A stretch of 64,000 nucleotides of DNA from Glossina fuscipes (Eukaryota > Arthropoda > Insecta > Diptera > Glossinidae), in the NCBI RefSeq assembly GCF_014805625.2, contig NW_023998458.1, positions 2,810,174 to 2,874,173 on the forward strand, written 5' to 3'. The notes beneath the pieces were generated by a model. That model was not told where the DNA came from, ran no database searches, and worked only from the letters and a program-made list of their open reading frames with translations. Below, one piece after another: positions 36,881-50,339 of the stretch. How positions within the stretch are numbered: position 1 is the first letter of the stretch; each line of letters begins with the position of its first letter. The translations under genes were made by a program, and so were the position numbers.

Positions 36881-39800
36881 TACACACCCGAAGCCATTAT
36901 AATTAAAAGAAAGTTGTCAACTAAAGTAACTATGTGTGCATATGCAGATATTTGACAAAGATGTTTACTTTACAGCTACCAGTCGTCGTGTATGCATGTG
37001 TGATGGCGCATGCTTGCCAAGATATATTAACAACTAATTGGTCATAGCGTCATAAATTATATGAACTTTGGCTTTCTTTTCATTTTTCATTTTTTAAAAC
37101 ACGTACACATCAAACAGTATACATACGTGATATATATAGAAAGGCTGCAGAAGATTAATTTTTGTTTTCGTTAAGAGAAAAATCAACCTGTATGCGTACA
37201 CGCGGCAGATAAGTGTTAGTTAAGACTGTAGGTTATTTCAAAAAGAAAGACGAAAGTAAATTTAAACTTTGCTCATAAAAATGTCTTAAGTATAAGTGAA
37301 AATATTTACCATAACTTTATGTTCTCATAAAATTTATTAACAAATGTATACTACTTTTCTTTATTAACATTTTAAATTTCTTAAGATTTCTTACTTTTCC
37401 CTTTATGGCCGATGTCAAGTTAGAATAATAAATTAATTTTAATTTTATAGACTCTGGTAACACAATAACAGTAAATATTTAACAATTTTATTAGACATAT
37501 ATCACTTTATATAATGCATATGTTTGTATGCGTATGCACGTAAGAAACGTTTGTTTGCATATGTTCAACAAATGACGTATTTGAGTAGAGTTCAAATCAA
37601 AACTTTTAGAAGCCTTCAATTACTTGTTGCTATTGTTCAGTAGATGCCTAAAGATACTAAAGAAAACGAGTTCCATTGGGAAGATATAACGGACGCACAT
37701 AACGTACGTAAGCATTTCAAGCACACTATAAATATTGTTGTTAGCATCCTGAAGCTTAACAATAACTTAGAACAGATACGGCAGCACTGCCTAAGCAGGT
37801 GATCAATAACGCATAACATCCATGCGTTCATAAGTGAATACTTCCTGCAGTTTATTAGATTCTTATTACTTTTTTAATAGTTATTCATTATAATTAATTT
37901 ATGGTAATATTTATTGCTTACACTAATTACTATGTACTAATAACGCCATAGAATAACTTTGCTCACAATTAGTTAATGAGGATAGATTAAGTAAATGATC
38001 AAGTTAGTCAGTAAAAAGAACCAATAATTACAAGAGTCCCTCATTTACATTTAGGATACGATGCAGAATTGACTTTCTTTCGTATAGTTCAGGTAAAGGA
38101 AAAATTCTATCAGCGAATGCTTTTGTATTTGGCGAAAAACTCGACATTTTCTTCGTTAGGGAAAGTCTTTTTGCCTTATCACATGTAACGCTAGTACAAC
38201 TGCTCCTTGCTGACAAACGTTCTAGCTATGAAAGAAACGCAACTTTAGATATGCACAGCCTCTACATGTGGTGTAGGGGCTATTTATAAACAAATTCCGG
38301 TTTCATATTTACATAGCTTTTATGAAACTTTAATTATAACACTAAACTTGAAATTGGGCGATGACGAGCTTCATTGCCTTACAGCAATAACAATCCACGA
38401 TCTTGATGGCATACCATGCACTTCGGTTAGGAAAGATTAAACACATGATATCTTTTGATTACATATCCCGGATTTTCTCTTGCAAATACCTCAGCATATG
38501 AGAGCAGATGAGCTTATGAATGAAAACCACTTTTATAATAAAATCCTTCCAGAAAACTGCAATATCCTGCCGCAGCCCCGTTTACTGAACATGTATCTGG
38601 GAAACGTTGCTTATTTGTAACGACCAATAATCTGTTTTTAGATGCATACCACAAATTGTCGCTTACACTGACTCCATACTATATAAGCAACACAACGAAA
38701 CACTTAATCAGCCTCAATTTAAATCGATTTGGAATAAAGCACAGTGTTCTCAATAGTTTACGCACAAGCATTACCGTAAACATAACATGGTTACTAACAT
38801 GTAGCCGAGCGGCAAGTTTGAAATCGACATTAGCGGCCGCCCTATCGAGCTCGGCAGTTGTCTGCGGTATTCGTTTTCAGGACGTGAAAGAGAATCAGAA
38901 TCGTAAGGATATATGTGACATGCCGAAGGCCCTTGTTTTATTTGAATTCAAGGCCTTAAGCAACGTAAATTTTCGCGTTAAATCCTGGGAAAAGTTTCAA
39001 GTTCCCTTGCGTGTGAAGAGAGAATTCATACAGGTGGAATGCCCACTTTTAATTAAATGCTTTATGAAAAGACCAATCTCCGGCGCAATACTAGCAATAA
39101 TTTCCCTTAGCTAGGAAGAAGTGTGGCTAACCATCAAGCGTTTAGATTGATCGTTTAGGACTTAGTAAATGTAACCACTGTTGCGTAAAAGCAAAAATGT
39201 AGAAAACAGAAGGCTTTAGTTGACCAAGAAATGGGCGAAAATTGATAAAAAGGCTTAAGGATCAACGCCTTTCGCGAACCACGAATCTTCAATTATCTCA
39301 CTACTGGTCCGTGACAGCTTGTGTACTCCTATGTAACATAAGTTATCCGAAGTGTAACTTACGTTCTGACATATAACAACGCGGTCGGTTGTGAAGAGTC
39401 GATGATGATATCCGAAATATCGCGGAACGTTTTATTGGCCACCTTTGAAGTAATGTCTGATCTCCGCAGCCGAGAAAGGTCGATCGAAAGGCGATTAAAA
39501 TTGTAATCGGAGTGAGTGAATAGTTTCGTAAGGACTAAATTCTCCTAAACGCTATATCGACTCAAATCTTCCACATTATTTTATTGGAATTAAGTAAAAG
39601 CGATAAATACTGATGAATACCGATACTACATTGAATATACATCAAAAAGAAAAATATTACACTTATCCCTCCTTTCTTTGTCCTACTTATTATTATTAAT
39701 CAGTTTGGTATGCGCAGAGTTCAACACGGCTGACTTCTCATATCAATATTGAAGACATTGAATAGTAAAAAATTGAAAATAAATTTTTATTGCTTTAGAC

Positions 39801-40166
39801 AAAATGCCCAGCAGACGAAATGGTCAGATGTGCATACGCACATGAGCGAAACGATACCATGCTACTCATGGTGATCATGTATACATGCAAAAAAATTTGT
39901 ACGATCTCCGGCTATTTCTATGCCTCGAAAATATTTTACAAATCTCATATAATCAATCGCCTGTGGTGGTGGTCGCTGCATAAACAAAAAAATAAATTCT
40001 AAAGAGATTTAGGTCAACAAATGCAAGCATTTAAAAATCACTAGACATTACCAGCCAGTGGCCATAAGTCAGATACATTACTTGCAAATATTTGTCTTCC
40101 GTAAGCTGTCGACTATTGAAAGAGGAAATGAAAGGCCAAAGAATATAATAGAGACAAAAAAAAAAA
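36881..40166. other. No gene seen
   Basis: A 53-codon frame at 37643-37804 (+) reads like protein but is unidentified. An open frame at 38656-39114 (+) lacks a good ATG and has no known match. A short piece at 38265-38285, TGTGGTGTAGGGGCTATTTA, resembles a family A terminus. Confidence 0.35.
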
Positions 40167-40328
40167 ATATATATATATATATATAATAGGTTGGAGGTAA
40201 AGTTCTGTCGTATTTTAAATAACCAGATAATTTTTCTTGTAAAAGAAAAAAACATCTGGCTAGTGAGTCATTCGACTCGAGAAATCGCAGACGAGTTAGG
40301 CATTCATCACACAACTGTTAGAGATCAC
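40167..40328 (+). repeat. Left end of mariner, duplicated across the assembly gap
   Basis: These 162 bases, (AT)n plus the mariner left end and the start of its decayed transposase, are identical to 40729-40890. They stop exactly where the run of N begins. Confidence 0.9.
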
Positions 40329-40728
40329 NNNNNNNNNNNNNNNNNNNNNNNNNNNNNNNNNNNNNNNNNNNNNNNNNNNNNNNNNNNNNNNNNNNNNNNN
40401 NNNNNNNNNNNNNNNNNNNNNNNNNNNNNNNNNNNNNNNNNNNNNNNNNNNNNNNNNNNNNNNNNNNNNNNNNNNNNNNNNNNNNNNNNNNNNNNNNNNN
40501 NNNNNNNNNNNNNNNNNNNNNNNNNNNNNNNNNNNNNNNNNNNNNNNNNNNNNNNNNNNNNNNNNNNNNNNNNNNNNNNNNNNNNNNNNNNNNNNNNNNN
40601 NNNNNNNNNNNNNNNNNNNNNNNNNNNNNNNNNNNNNNNNNNNNNNNNNNNNNNNNNNNNNNNNNNNNNNNNNNNNNNNNNNNNNNNNNNNNNNNNNNNN
40701 NNNNNNNNNNNNNNNNNNNNNNNNNNNN
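40329..40728. other. Assembly gap (400 N)
   Basis: Run of exactly 400 undetermined bases inside the mariner left end. The flanks are the same 162 bp, and each copy abuts the gap edge. Confidence 1.
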
Positions 40729-40747
40729 ATATATATATATATATATA

Positions 40748-41602
40748 ATAGGTTGGAGGTAAAGTTCTGTCGTATTTTAAATAACCAGATAATTTTTCTT
40801 GTAAAAGAAAAAAACATCTGGCTAGTGAGTCATTCGACTCGAGAAATCGCAGACGAGTTAGGCATTCATCACACAACTGTTAGAGATCACATTAAATCTC
40901 TTGCGTTTAAGCAAAGTGTTTGAATTCCACATGAATTAACGGAAAAGAATTTGTCTGATCATATAAGAATGTGTTCATCACATCTGATTAGACACAATGT
41001 GGAGCAGTTTTTGACAAACTCGTTACTGGAGATGAAAAGTGGATTCTTACATCATCAGCAACAGTTCCAAACCAAGTAGCCATCAACGAAAAGCACTGCT
41101 TTGTTTGCGGAGGGACAGGAAAGGTCCAGTGTGCTACGAGTTGTAGAACCAGGGAAAAACCATTAACGCGGACCTGCAACTATCAAAGAAAAATGGCCTG
41201 CATTAGCGTGCAGAAAAGGTTTAGTGCTCCACCACGATAATGGTCGACCGTATACTGCAATGATGACACAGCAAGAACTGAATGCGTTATGATGGGAAGT
41301 CCTTAGTCACCCACCGTATTCACCTGAGATTGCACCATCTGATTATTATCTGTTCACATCTATGCAAAATTATCTAACGGGAACAAAATTCAAGCCTTTT
41401 GAAAGTGTTTCTAAGGCAGTTGCTATTTTAACTCCAAGGACGAGAACTTCTACAAAAGAGGATGGCACAGGATACCTGAAAGAAGGCAACAGGTTGTAAC
41501 AAATAACGGAGCATATATAATTGATTAATATTGAACTCGTATTTTTATAAATGGATTCAAATATTTCCTTTAAAATACGACAGCACTTTCCCGCCAACCT
41601 AT
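40748..41602 (+). mobile_element. Degenerate mariner transposon, internally deleted
   Basis: The inverted ends are ATAGGTTGGAGGTAAAGTTC at 40748 and, on the opposite strand from 41602, ATAGGTTGGCGGGAAAGTGC. The roughly 28-bp ends differ at three positions. Both are flanked by TA (40746-40747, 41603-41604), the mariner target site. Across several frameshifts and stops the interior reads STREIADELGIHHTTVRDHI, TGDEKW (41025-41042), HHDN (41229-41240), and HPPYSPEIAPSDYYLF. The three catalytic Asp codons remain, with 34 residues between the second and third, so the element is DD34D. An in-frame TGA replaces the residue before WEVL. At 855 bp it is far shorter than the usual 1.3 kb; the first third of the transposase, including part of the DNA-binding region, is missing. 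It cannot encode a working transposase. Confidence 0.88.
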
Positions 41603-43195
41603 TATATAAAAAATAGGAAAACGTAAAAAAAAGCCACGGGAATGCAATGAAAAATTTCATAAAAATAATTTTAATCGTTACTCAAATGACTCGGAGAATG
41701 GTTAAGAAATTTATTAAAATTAAATATCGCAAAATTTTCGAAAAGTTAACTGAACTTTTAACAGCGTTTAGTTTTATAAAAAAACGTTTATGAATTTAAA
41801 TTCATTATTTGTTTATTTATGCAGAAACCTTCGAAAATTTTGCAATGCATGTAAAATTTGATTTGTTGTTGTTCATGTTTATGAATAAATATTATTATGA
41901 AAGTAATTTGATTTCTGATTTCTTTTTGTTGTTGTTTAATGTTTAAAAACATTTGATACGTAATCGATATATCGAGTTTATGAACAACTAAGTTGAAAAA
42001 GTGTGATTAGTGTGATTGAAAATCTGCGCGTTGTTCATCGAAGTGTACGCAATGATTATGCAATAATTTAAGTTGTTCAACAAGACATTCAATGTACGAG
42101 TTGGAACGATTATAAGAGCCAAAAACTGAACTTTTTGCAACAGCAATTTTTATAACCATGTGCATAATTTGGAAACTTTCGTAGAGCTCGTAGTGTTTCA
42201 TGATTTTCTCGTTTGTTCTTTTTTCAGAAATTCTATGGTAATAATTTGAGCAGACACTATCTTGTGACTCAGGTCTTACCTAGCCTCCTGTATTTTAGAT
42301 GCCGGCTTGATAGAGTGATATGTCCATCAGAGCATTGCAGCGCAAGGGAATGCCCGAAGAAACGCATAGGTGTTGAAGATGGTCCGTCTTGGTCAGAATA
42401 TGTGGCCGATACAATATAATGTTGCCGATGTCATGCTAATGGCGGACGCCGCAGCCTCACATTAAACTGTATACGCATATGTCTTACAGTTAGACTTAGT
42501 TAGACCAGAAGGAATTATAGAACAAACAAACCTCATAGCATAACCTCAGACGAAACAAGAGCAAATGGTTCACTTCTATGAAAAAATTTCACATCTGTTT
42601 GTGAGTTTATTATTTCGAGTCCCTTACTGCCTGGCTAATCGATTATCGACTATAAGCTCTGTTTAACATTTGAAAAAACTGTTGCAATATTCAACATCTT
42701 GGAAGACCTGCTCCTGCGATAGAGACCAGCGAGATGTTTTACAATTAATTAGGGGAATGATTTTCTTTTTTTGACCTACTAGGCTACTGTAGATTTATTA
42801 TTCATTTTTGAGCAGCATTAGTTTGTGACTCTCAGTGTGAACCATCAGAAGCCTGTCTTTCGCAAAAAAATTATAAGAAAAGGGTAGTAATATTAAAACT
42901 CACGGTCTAGAATTTCTCCGTGCCGATACTTGTTGTTGTTGTTTTGATTCCGTTTTTGCTATGAAAACTCTGCCCGATCGAAATAATTTTCAGTTAAATT
43001 AATTATGTCACACGCTGATAAAACTATGATTGTGACCGGAGTAAGAGGTAAGTGGAGGCTTGTAAGTACCTTAAATCACTTTAATGGACTTCTATTAACC
43101 ACTCAAATAGCTAGACATAGTTACGCAATTCGAAAGCGCAACTATCGAGTTTGTGTGCAAACCCTCCCGAAACCAATAAATGATTACCGTGCGTA

Positions 43196-43197
<2 letters not shown>
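41603..43197. other. No gene seen
   Basis: A 64-codon ATG frame at 42201-42007 (-) reads like protein but has no recognised family. The frame at 43005-43196 (+) contains a strong donor-like AGAGGTAAGT near 43030, without other exon evidence. Confidence 0.35.

Positions 43198-43228
<31 letters not shown>
43198..43228 (+). repeat. (TC)n microsatellite
   Basis: Uninterrupted TC run, followed by imperfect TTTCTC units to about 43270. Confidence 0.95.
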
Positions 43229-43232
<4 letters not shown>

Positions 43233-43270
43233 TCACACACTTTCTCTTTCTTGCACACTTTCTCTTTCTT

Positions 43271-44165
43271 ATCGCCTTGTTGGTATATACAATCACATCT
43301 ATGGCATTGCCCCTGGTGTTTTGTTTTGTTTCAAAAAATTCTTTTAAGATCCACTCGAAATTCTGCATCGAAAAGTCCAAGCTTGCTTGGAAGTGCGTTT
43401 TAGTTCCAGTACACAACGAGTATCGTCGATGACGATACGACAGACAATGAGGATGGCGAAGGTGGACATATGTTGTTAAAAAGTGCATAAAGAATATTTA
43501 TATATAAGAGTTGTCTTCGTTTAAAGAGCTTCTGCTTGGACTTGGCTTCATCAGCAATTAATCAACTAGAAAAAAATAAGAAAAAGTCGTTGATTTCAAG
43601 CACAGCCTGACATTATATACTTCGTCAAAGGAAAGCATTGTTCTAAAGCACGAATATGTATAATAAAGTTTACAAAATCCTAGTCCCGGGACTTTTCAAC
43701 CTTCCGTACTGCAATTATGTTTTACTTCATTTATGACCAACATGCAAAATATTTACTTTAGTAAATTAAGCTTATTACTGTAATAATGAGTTTTTTTCTT
43801 TTCTTTTCGAACGAACAATAAAATCATATCTGAAATAAGTTTTCTTCTTAATGCTTTAAAGCTACGATTGTTTGAAAAAGACAAAATTTTTTCAACTTCC
43901 CACGCTTTTAAGGCAAATATTTCTCTTTTTCTTTATTTTTTTTGTAAGTTTTTGCGTCATTATCTTTACAAACTTGTTGTAAATGAATCGTTTTGCAATA
44001 AAGAACGCACATTGTGCAGCAAGTCCATATACGTACGTATACAATATGTCTCTAGTTCCATATACATATCCAATAGTGGTTCGCTGCTGGCATATTATTT
44101 TCAAGTCTGCGTACTTTAATGACTTTTTCGAGTTTCAGTTTATGGTAAACATTTGCATTAATGTA
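43271..44165. other. No gene seen
   Basis: AT-rich sequence. The open frames at 43868-44168 overlap on both strands and look like chance frames. Confidence 0.4.
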
Positions 44166-44207
44166 TAACAACAACAACAACAATAATAATAATAATAATA
44201 ATAATAA
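44166..44207 (+). repeat. (ACA)n/(ATA)n microsatellite
   Basis: Compound trinucleotide run: five ACA-type units passing into about nine ATA-type units. Confidence 0.95.
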
Positions 44208-45153
44208 GAGAATTGCAGGTGCTTGTTAGGTTTTATGTCAGCTAATACATATATCACTTATAATACATGTTGACTTATATGTGCGTTTGCATTGGACAAG
44301 ACTCAATGTAAGACAAGATTTTCATTTATGCTCAATTAATATACATTTTCAACGTATTACTAAGAAAATTATGATCTTTTTACACATTTTTAACATATTT
44401 TCGTGTTTTAAGCGACAACAACGTTTAAATTGCTTCAAGTTTATAAAACTTTTAAACACATTTTTTTAAAGAAATTTTTTCTTTTTGAATTAAAAGAAAT
44501 CTCATTAACATAAAAATAAACCACAAAAAGTAATAATCCTAAGCATGTAATAGAAATTTTTTGCTAAATGCAAAAATGGAAGTTTTGCACGATAAAAAAC
44601 ATAAAATAATAGTAAGAAAAAAAAAAAGAAAAAGGTGAATTATCATATAAATTAAAAAAAGTGATAAACAAAAAAAACATAAACAAATAAGAGAGTTTGT
44701 TGGTAAAATCTTTCTACATACGATTCCATTGGGCATAAAAGCTCTATCGATTGTCCGTCAAGTCTGCTATTATGCGTTGACTGAACGGGTGGCTTCCTGC
44801 TCATCTATCCCTTAAAACAATTATTAAGAAACTTTCTGCATTTCTTTTTCAAACATTGTTCCAGGTTCTTTATAGCTTGTAAACTTTAATATATTTTTAT
44901 TATAATTAGTTCAGATCAAAGAAATATGTGCTAGGACTAAAGTATGATGAAAAGAAAAATATTTTTTTAATTTTTTTGAATTTTTTTTTTAAATTCCTGT
45001 TGAACAAAAATTTTTTTTTATTATTTTTAAACTCATGTTGTTTTTTTTTCAAATGTTGAAACAAGAATTAAAAACAAAAAACCCCTAAAAAATATATTTT
45101 TAAATTAATTTTTAATTAATGTTGAAAAAAAGTGGTGATTATCAGAGAGAAAT
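44208..45153. other. No gene seen
   Basis: Very AT-rich, with long A and T tracts at 44940-45130. Confidence 0.45.
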
Positions 45154-45304
45154 GATCAAAAAAAAAAGAGAGATAGGGAAAACCATCGCAGCCTCGTGTC
45201 CTTCACCGACAGAGCACTCACTTTAGCTGCGCCCAAGTACAGTCCACCGCATTGGGATCTCAACGTCGCGAACATCGGTAACCGCGGACTCTTATTTATT
45301 CGCC
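45154..45304 (-). mobile_element. tRNA-like SINE, copy 1
   Basis: Read on the minus strand. The head is GGCGAATAAATAAGAGTCCG, an A-box-like start. A B-box-like GTTGAGATCCC follows, then CGGTGGACTGTACTTGGGCG, GTGAGTGCTCTGTCGGTGAA, and the body ends CCCTATCTCTC-T(10)-GATC. The second copy at 54165-54338 has the same order. The tRNA match is degenerate, so the head is called by pattern only. It is not a functional tRNA gene. Confidence 0.55.
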
Positions 45305-48300
45305 TATGCGTTATGTGTGCACGATTAGTGGTTTTGAATGAGACAAGCTGCCAATAGAGGGCGCCACATCTAGGCAACACTGAATAAATGAACGAAAACA
45401 GTTAAATGAGCGTGTTTTCTGTTTTTTCAGATATTCATTCCGTCATAATCAACAAATTTACGAGGCCAACACACGAAATAATTTTTCTCATTGTATTCTT
45501 CTTGGATGAAGTTAAACAAGCGATTAAATTGCATCCTTGAACACAATTGCTTAAGTGATAATATCACCTCGCGGTTTTCTTTTTCGCGTGTTTTTTTCTT
45601 CTTTTTATTACCTTAATATAGGACGATTTATATCTTAAAGGTTGTATTTATAGAGCGTAACTTGATATGAATCAGAAATTCGATATACGGAATATAGTCG
45701 ATTAATCGTAGAATCGTATTTACAATCAATTTTTTGAAAAATTCCTACGGCACTTACTAGTTTTTGACCGCCGTTTTCAGAAAATGTTTAGTTTTTGTTT
45801 TGTGAGGTAAAAAAGGGATAGTTTTCCTAGAGTTATCACTGAGTCCACTGATTACCCAACTAGAACTCTTTCTCGCTCTCTCTTCATTCATCACTCTTCC
45901 TACCTTTACCGTAACTTGTTCCGTAAATCCAAATATTTTCTCTGTTATAACCTTTTTTTCAAGTTAGTTAAAGTCAAAAAAATCTTTACAAATCTATATC
46001 AGAAAAAAATATATATTTTGGAAAACAAAATTTTTTTCATATTTTCCTTAACAAAGCAAAGCTTGTAATAAATACAAAATTGCCTTTACTTTTTAGAAAA
46101 TCTTTGCCATTATCCTTTCGACAGATGTTGTTACGTGTTTTGCGTGGTGACTTGAGATAAAAGTTTAACTCAGCCAAGACTAATAGTTCCGCTGTAGACG
46201 CTGTTCTACAGCACAATAGCCTTAGCTTTTGAGCACAACATGTTATTTCCTGGTAAAAGTCGATGCCCAGTCAATAGTTCTGCTATCAACAGTTCACTAA
46301 TCAACTACTCAGGTACAGAGTGGACACATTATCTCAAAGCGATTCAGGTGTAATCGAGAATTATAATAATATCTCCCGAAGGACTGTTTTCAGTATAAAT
46401 ACCTAAACAAACATTTTCTCTGACCCTTACTACAATTGTAGCAACAAATTAACCTTAGATCAAAGTACTTCCACTCAAGTCATATAAGACTCTAAACTAA
46501 AGGCATTGAAAAGGAACATGAGATATAACACATGGGTGGTTCGAACCAACTTAGCATTCTATAGGGAAAAACGTCTTCTTTGCTCTTGGATCATGAACTG
46601 TACTTTAATTTCTGTATGTGTTTATAGGATGCAACTAATAACTCATATAATGTATGCGCTGCATCCGTCGTAGTGCCAGTCTTATCGCCTCTAGCAGCAC
46701 ATGTGGAATAAAGTTTATTTAATGATCGGTCAGTAGGTTTCCTCTTTCAAAATTTCCAATAAAAGGCCGTCCTTTCCCGGATATAATTCAGGCTAGCTAA
46801 CAAAGCTTTATGACTGGGGATAGGTGGATTGTAACTCAAACATTTCATTATCGTATAATCGCGTCTGTTTGTTAGAACTTAAATAAGCAATTTTCATATC
46901 TCAGATGATTAAATATTGAAATTCTCGCAGAAGTGTAACTTCAACCCTTTTGCATTAAGAATCGAGGCTGGTGAAGACAACTTGAGAGTAGCGGATTTTA
47001 ACTACTACCCAGGTAATAAGTGCAGGTGTTTTAGAAAAGGCTATTACAAGACGATTCTTAACGATATTTTTGCATTTGTGTTTAGGTTATGTTGAATCCG
47101 AAATATTGATAAGAACACAACCTCGATAAAGAAATAAATCATATACTAGCTAAGTTTATCCTAAAACATGTATCTGGCAATAAGTTAAAAAAAGAAAGAA
47201 ATATGACCTCGGCTCATCCTTTTGAGCTGTTCAACATAATCAACAACGTTTCCCATTTAACCTTGAATAACAAGTTTTGCGAGCGATTTTTGAATTTATG
47301 CACAATAAAACACAAAACGGCCCGAAAGCAATTTTTTTAACTGTTATTTGTAGATGCATATTTAACCTTAACACACGGACAGACAAACAGACAGACATTC
47401 ATTAATGAGCACAATCATGATGATTTTGTAAAGATATCGAAGGTACTTGCTTGCATATCTGACATTGCATACAATACCGGACAGAGAGTTTTCTTTACAT
47501 TGAAGTTTTATAAGAAATTGTTAAATGAAAGCTGGTTGAGCAAGTTGTTGTTAAGGTTGTTGTTCATGTTGTTCAATCTTTATTTTTTTACTACCACTTT
47601 TAATGTATCTCTAAATGAACAATGCATTTATTCCTGTTGCTTAACAAAAAAAATGAAAATAAAAAAAATAAGCATTTATAAATAAATGCTTATGAAATTA
47701 TTAGAGTATACCAAGAATTTCTAGTTCTAGCCGCCTTATCTATGACTCATACAAGTGTTAAGAGTGAATGGTTATTTAGTGCACGTCTTAAAAAAGAGCA
47801 ATAAAATTTTTGGTTTTATGGTTAAAAAATTTTACACAAATAGTTTTCTACCTTAACGTTGTGATGGTTGTGATGGTATCTTGAAGGGGAGGAGTATATT
47901 CGCTTCACTTGATTCTGGATATAATAAGTTTTGAAAAAAAATTTTTTCTCATTAAAATTCTCTGGCGGAATAGCTTACTTTAAGACGGACGCACAGTGAA
48001 AATGAAATGGTAGACGATTTAATTTATACCGATTTGGCACCGTTTTTTTCTTTTTGTGGTTTTTTTCGTGAATATTTACACAAACATTTCACTCTATTGA
48101 TGCCGTTATATACGTATATTTATTCATTATTATTTCTATGTTTTGGATTTTTTGTTGTTTGCTTTTTAGTGAAGTTTTCTGTTGTTGTTCGTCATTATCA
48201 TTTCTTTTGTTCCCTTTTCACAGGCTACGAATTCAAAGCAAAGATGATTTGCTGGCTTGGTTTGGTTTAATTTGTTGTTACTTGACTTTCTTATAAGTGT

Positions 48301-50339
48301 ATGTGCATATATATAACTGAGTTATTAAGTAAACTGAAATTCCATCTAATTCATATTTTAATGAATTCTTGACGTTTTCTTTGCCTTTTATTTTTTATTT
48401 ATTTTTGCACAACTAATACACGGCTCGAAGAGATGAATTAAAAACAATAACATTAGCTTTTATTTCTATTACAGCGATTTAGACGCGCGACGAAAGTTGT
48501 TATGAAAGAAAGAAAAAGAAGCAGACGAAGAAACAATGCAGCCATTCAAGTCTACTTTTAACTGAAAGTTCATTTAATCTCTCTGCGTTATACACATGCG
48601 CAACATCTTGTACCTAATGCAAGCGTTTTACTTTCCGTATATGTATCGCTTTAGACCACTGTTGCTCACTAACTGAACAACACAATTCAATTGTGGGCAT
48701 CATTTGGAGCAAATATTTTGTTGCAGTTAGAGTAGCAGTTTATTGTTTACCACTAATACAAGCACACAGCCATACACATATATACCACTCAGCGCTCTTA
48801 AGTTTATTTATGGCACTCTTTTGTTTTCTTTGCTCTAAGCAGGTGGTGTAAAAACAGAAAAGCAAAAAAAAAAAAAAAATATCACATACTACGTATATAC
48901 TACATGCAGTTTCTATAGATCCTAGGGAAACTGGTTTTTGTATCGTTGTTATTCTTTACAATGCATAACATGTTCTATAGATCGCTACAGTAGACTTGAA
49001 AAACGCTAAGCGGATATATGATTGAAGGGTTCTGGAGGCCAACTAACGAAAATTTATCACAATAACTTAGCTATAAGTTCCCTTCAGAAATGATGTTGAT
49101 CAGATTTCATCACTTTTGTTAATATTTGAATAAAAACTTTAAAGAAACATTATTCAATAAAAATGTATATCATAGCGAGCGTAACCTGCTGTGCAAGTGT
49201 AAGCATCCTATGGCCATTTTTTAACTTGTAAAGTATACTATAACATTCTGTTGACTTAAATTTACCGCTATTTCTAAACTCAAAATTAAAACATAACATA
49301 GCAAGAGCATAACATAAACCCGTACCGTTAGTAAAATATGAACCAACAAATTGCTCAAAGCTTACTCCACTACTACATCATCAAGTACAATATAAAGCCG
49401 AAAACAATTTTAACACATTTTTCTCTTAATGCGTTAGGAAAAGAAAAATGAAATATTTAAACACTTGTCTGCATACGTTTCTCATGCATTTTTATTATTG
49501 GCACTCTCTTCTCTTCTTTTTCCCATACTTTTTTGGTTCATGGAGTTTGTTGTTTAGAGTCTTTTGTTTTCATTAACACTGCATCTCCATAAAAGGGATT
49601 TTAATTAGGCGGCGATAACATTAAATTAAAGGCTTATAACTCTGCTGTACAATAGAGGTTTTATTTCGTTTTTCTTTTTTATCTTCTTTTCTTTTCTTTA
49701 TGTTGTTCTACAATCCACTTAATGTGAGAACGATTGTATTGCTCATTGTTATCTTTAGACAACTTAAAATTTTCCAGATTTGCGAATTTTTCATAAATAA
49801 TGCAATTACGCCTCTTGCCATGTGAAACATGAAAATCCGTCTTGGAGCACATTTTTCTTAATTCCCCCAAATTACTGAACCACTCATCCATATGACATGA
49901 ACTAGTTTAAGCATTAGAAACCCTTCAATCGTTTTGGTCTATATGTCCGTCCGTGAATATCGTACTTACGCGTTTGTTAGATACATTTCAGTTAACTTTT
50001 TAACATTCTAAATCGTGTCGCTCCATGCGTCCGCATGAGTTGGGTTGCTAAGCAGCTCAAATAGAAATATTTGGACAATGTCGATGCCTCCGTCTAAATG
50101 CAGATATTTTAGTGAGTGTAAGTAACAGGCAAAAACGTTCTAGTCATGCCGTCATATCTTTCTATGTGATTTGAAAGCACGATTGGGCTTAAATATTTCT
50201 TCAGCTAAACGAACCTTCAAGCTCTGGCAACCTTAATAAGAAGCGATTAAATTACGCCGATCCCTTTATCTTTTAAGTTTTTGGAGATGATGTGCTTATA
50301 CTGCTCTGTCCACTTCTATGGTCAAACATTATATTATCT
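45305..50339. other. No gene seen
   Basis: AT-rich DNA. A piece at 47375-47400 (GGACAGACAAACAGACAGAC) resembles the inverted interior of families A/B. A poly-A tract lies at 48866-48879. A 70-codon ATG frame at 49891-49679 (-) is Lys/Asn-rich and unidentified. The GGTTCGAACC palindrome at about 46539 has no tRNA around it. Confidence 0.4.

Noticed and set aside
38656..39114. 152-codon frame on +
   Set aside because: It starts at a non-ATG codon and has no known family or exon signals. It could be an unknown relic but is not supportable as a gene.
42007..42201. 64-codon ATG frame on - with protein-like composition
   Set aside because: Within chance expectation for 64 kb of AT-rich sequence; no family recognised and no splice context.
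46128..46460. Possible solo LTR (TGTTACG start, AGTATAAATACC box)
   Set aside because: No matching end, target duplication, primer-binding site or internal retrotransposon sequence was found.
46530..46555. GGTTCGAACC, similar to a tRNA T-arm
   Set aside because: It is a simple palindrome, and no acceptor, D or anticodon arms could be folded around it.
49679..49891. 70-codon Lys/Asn-rich ATG frame on -
   Set aside because: The bias matches AT-rich codons, no domain was recognised, and the -3 position is poor.
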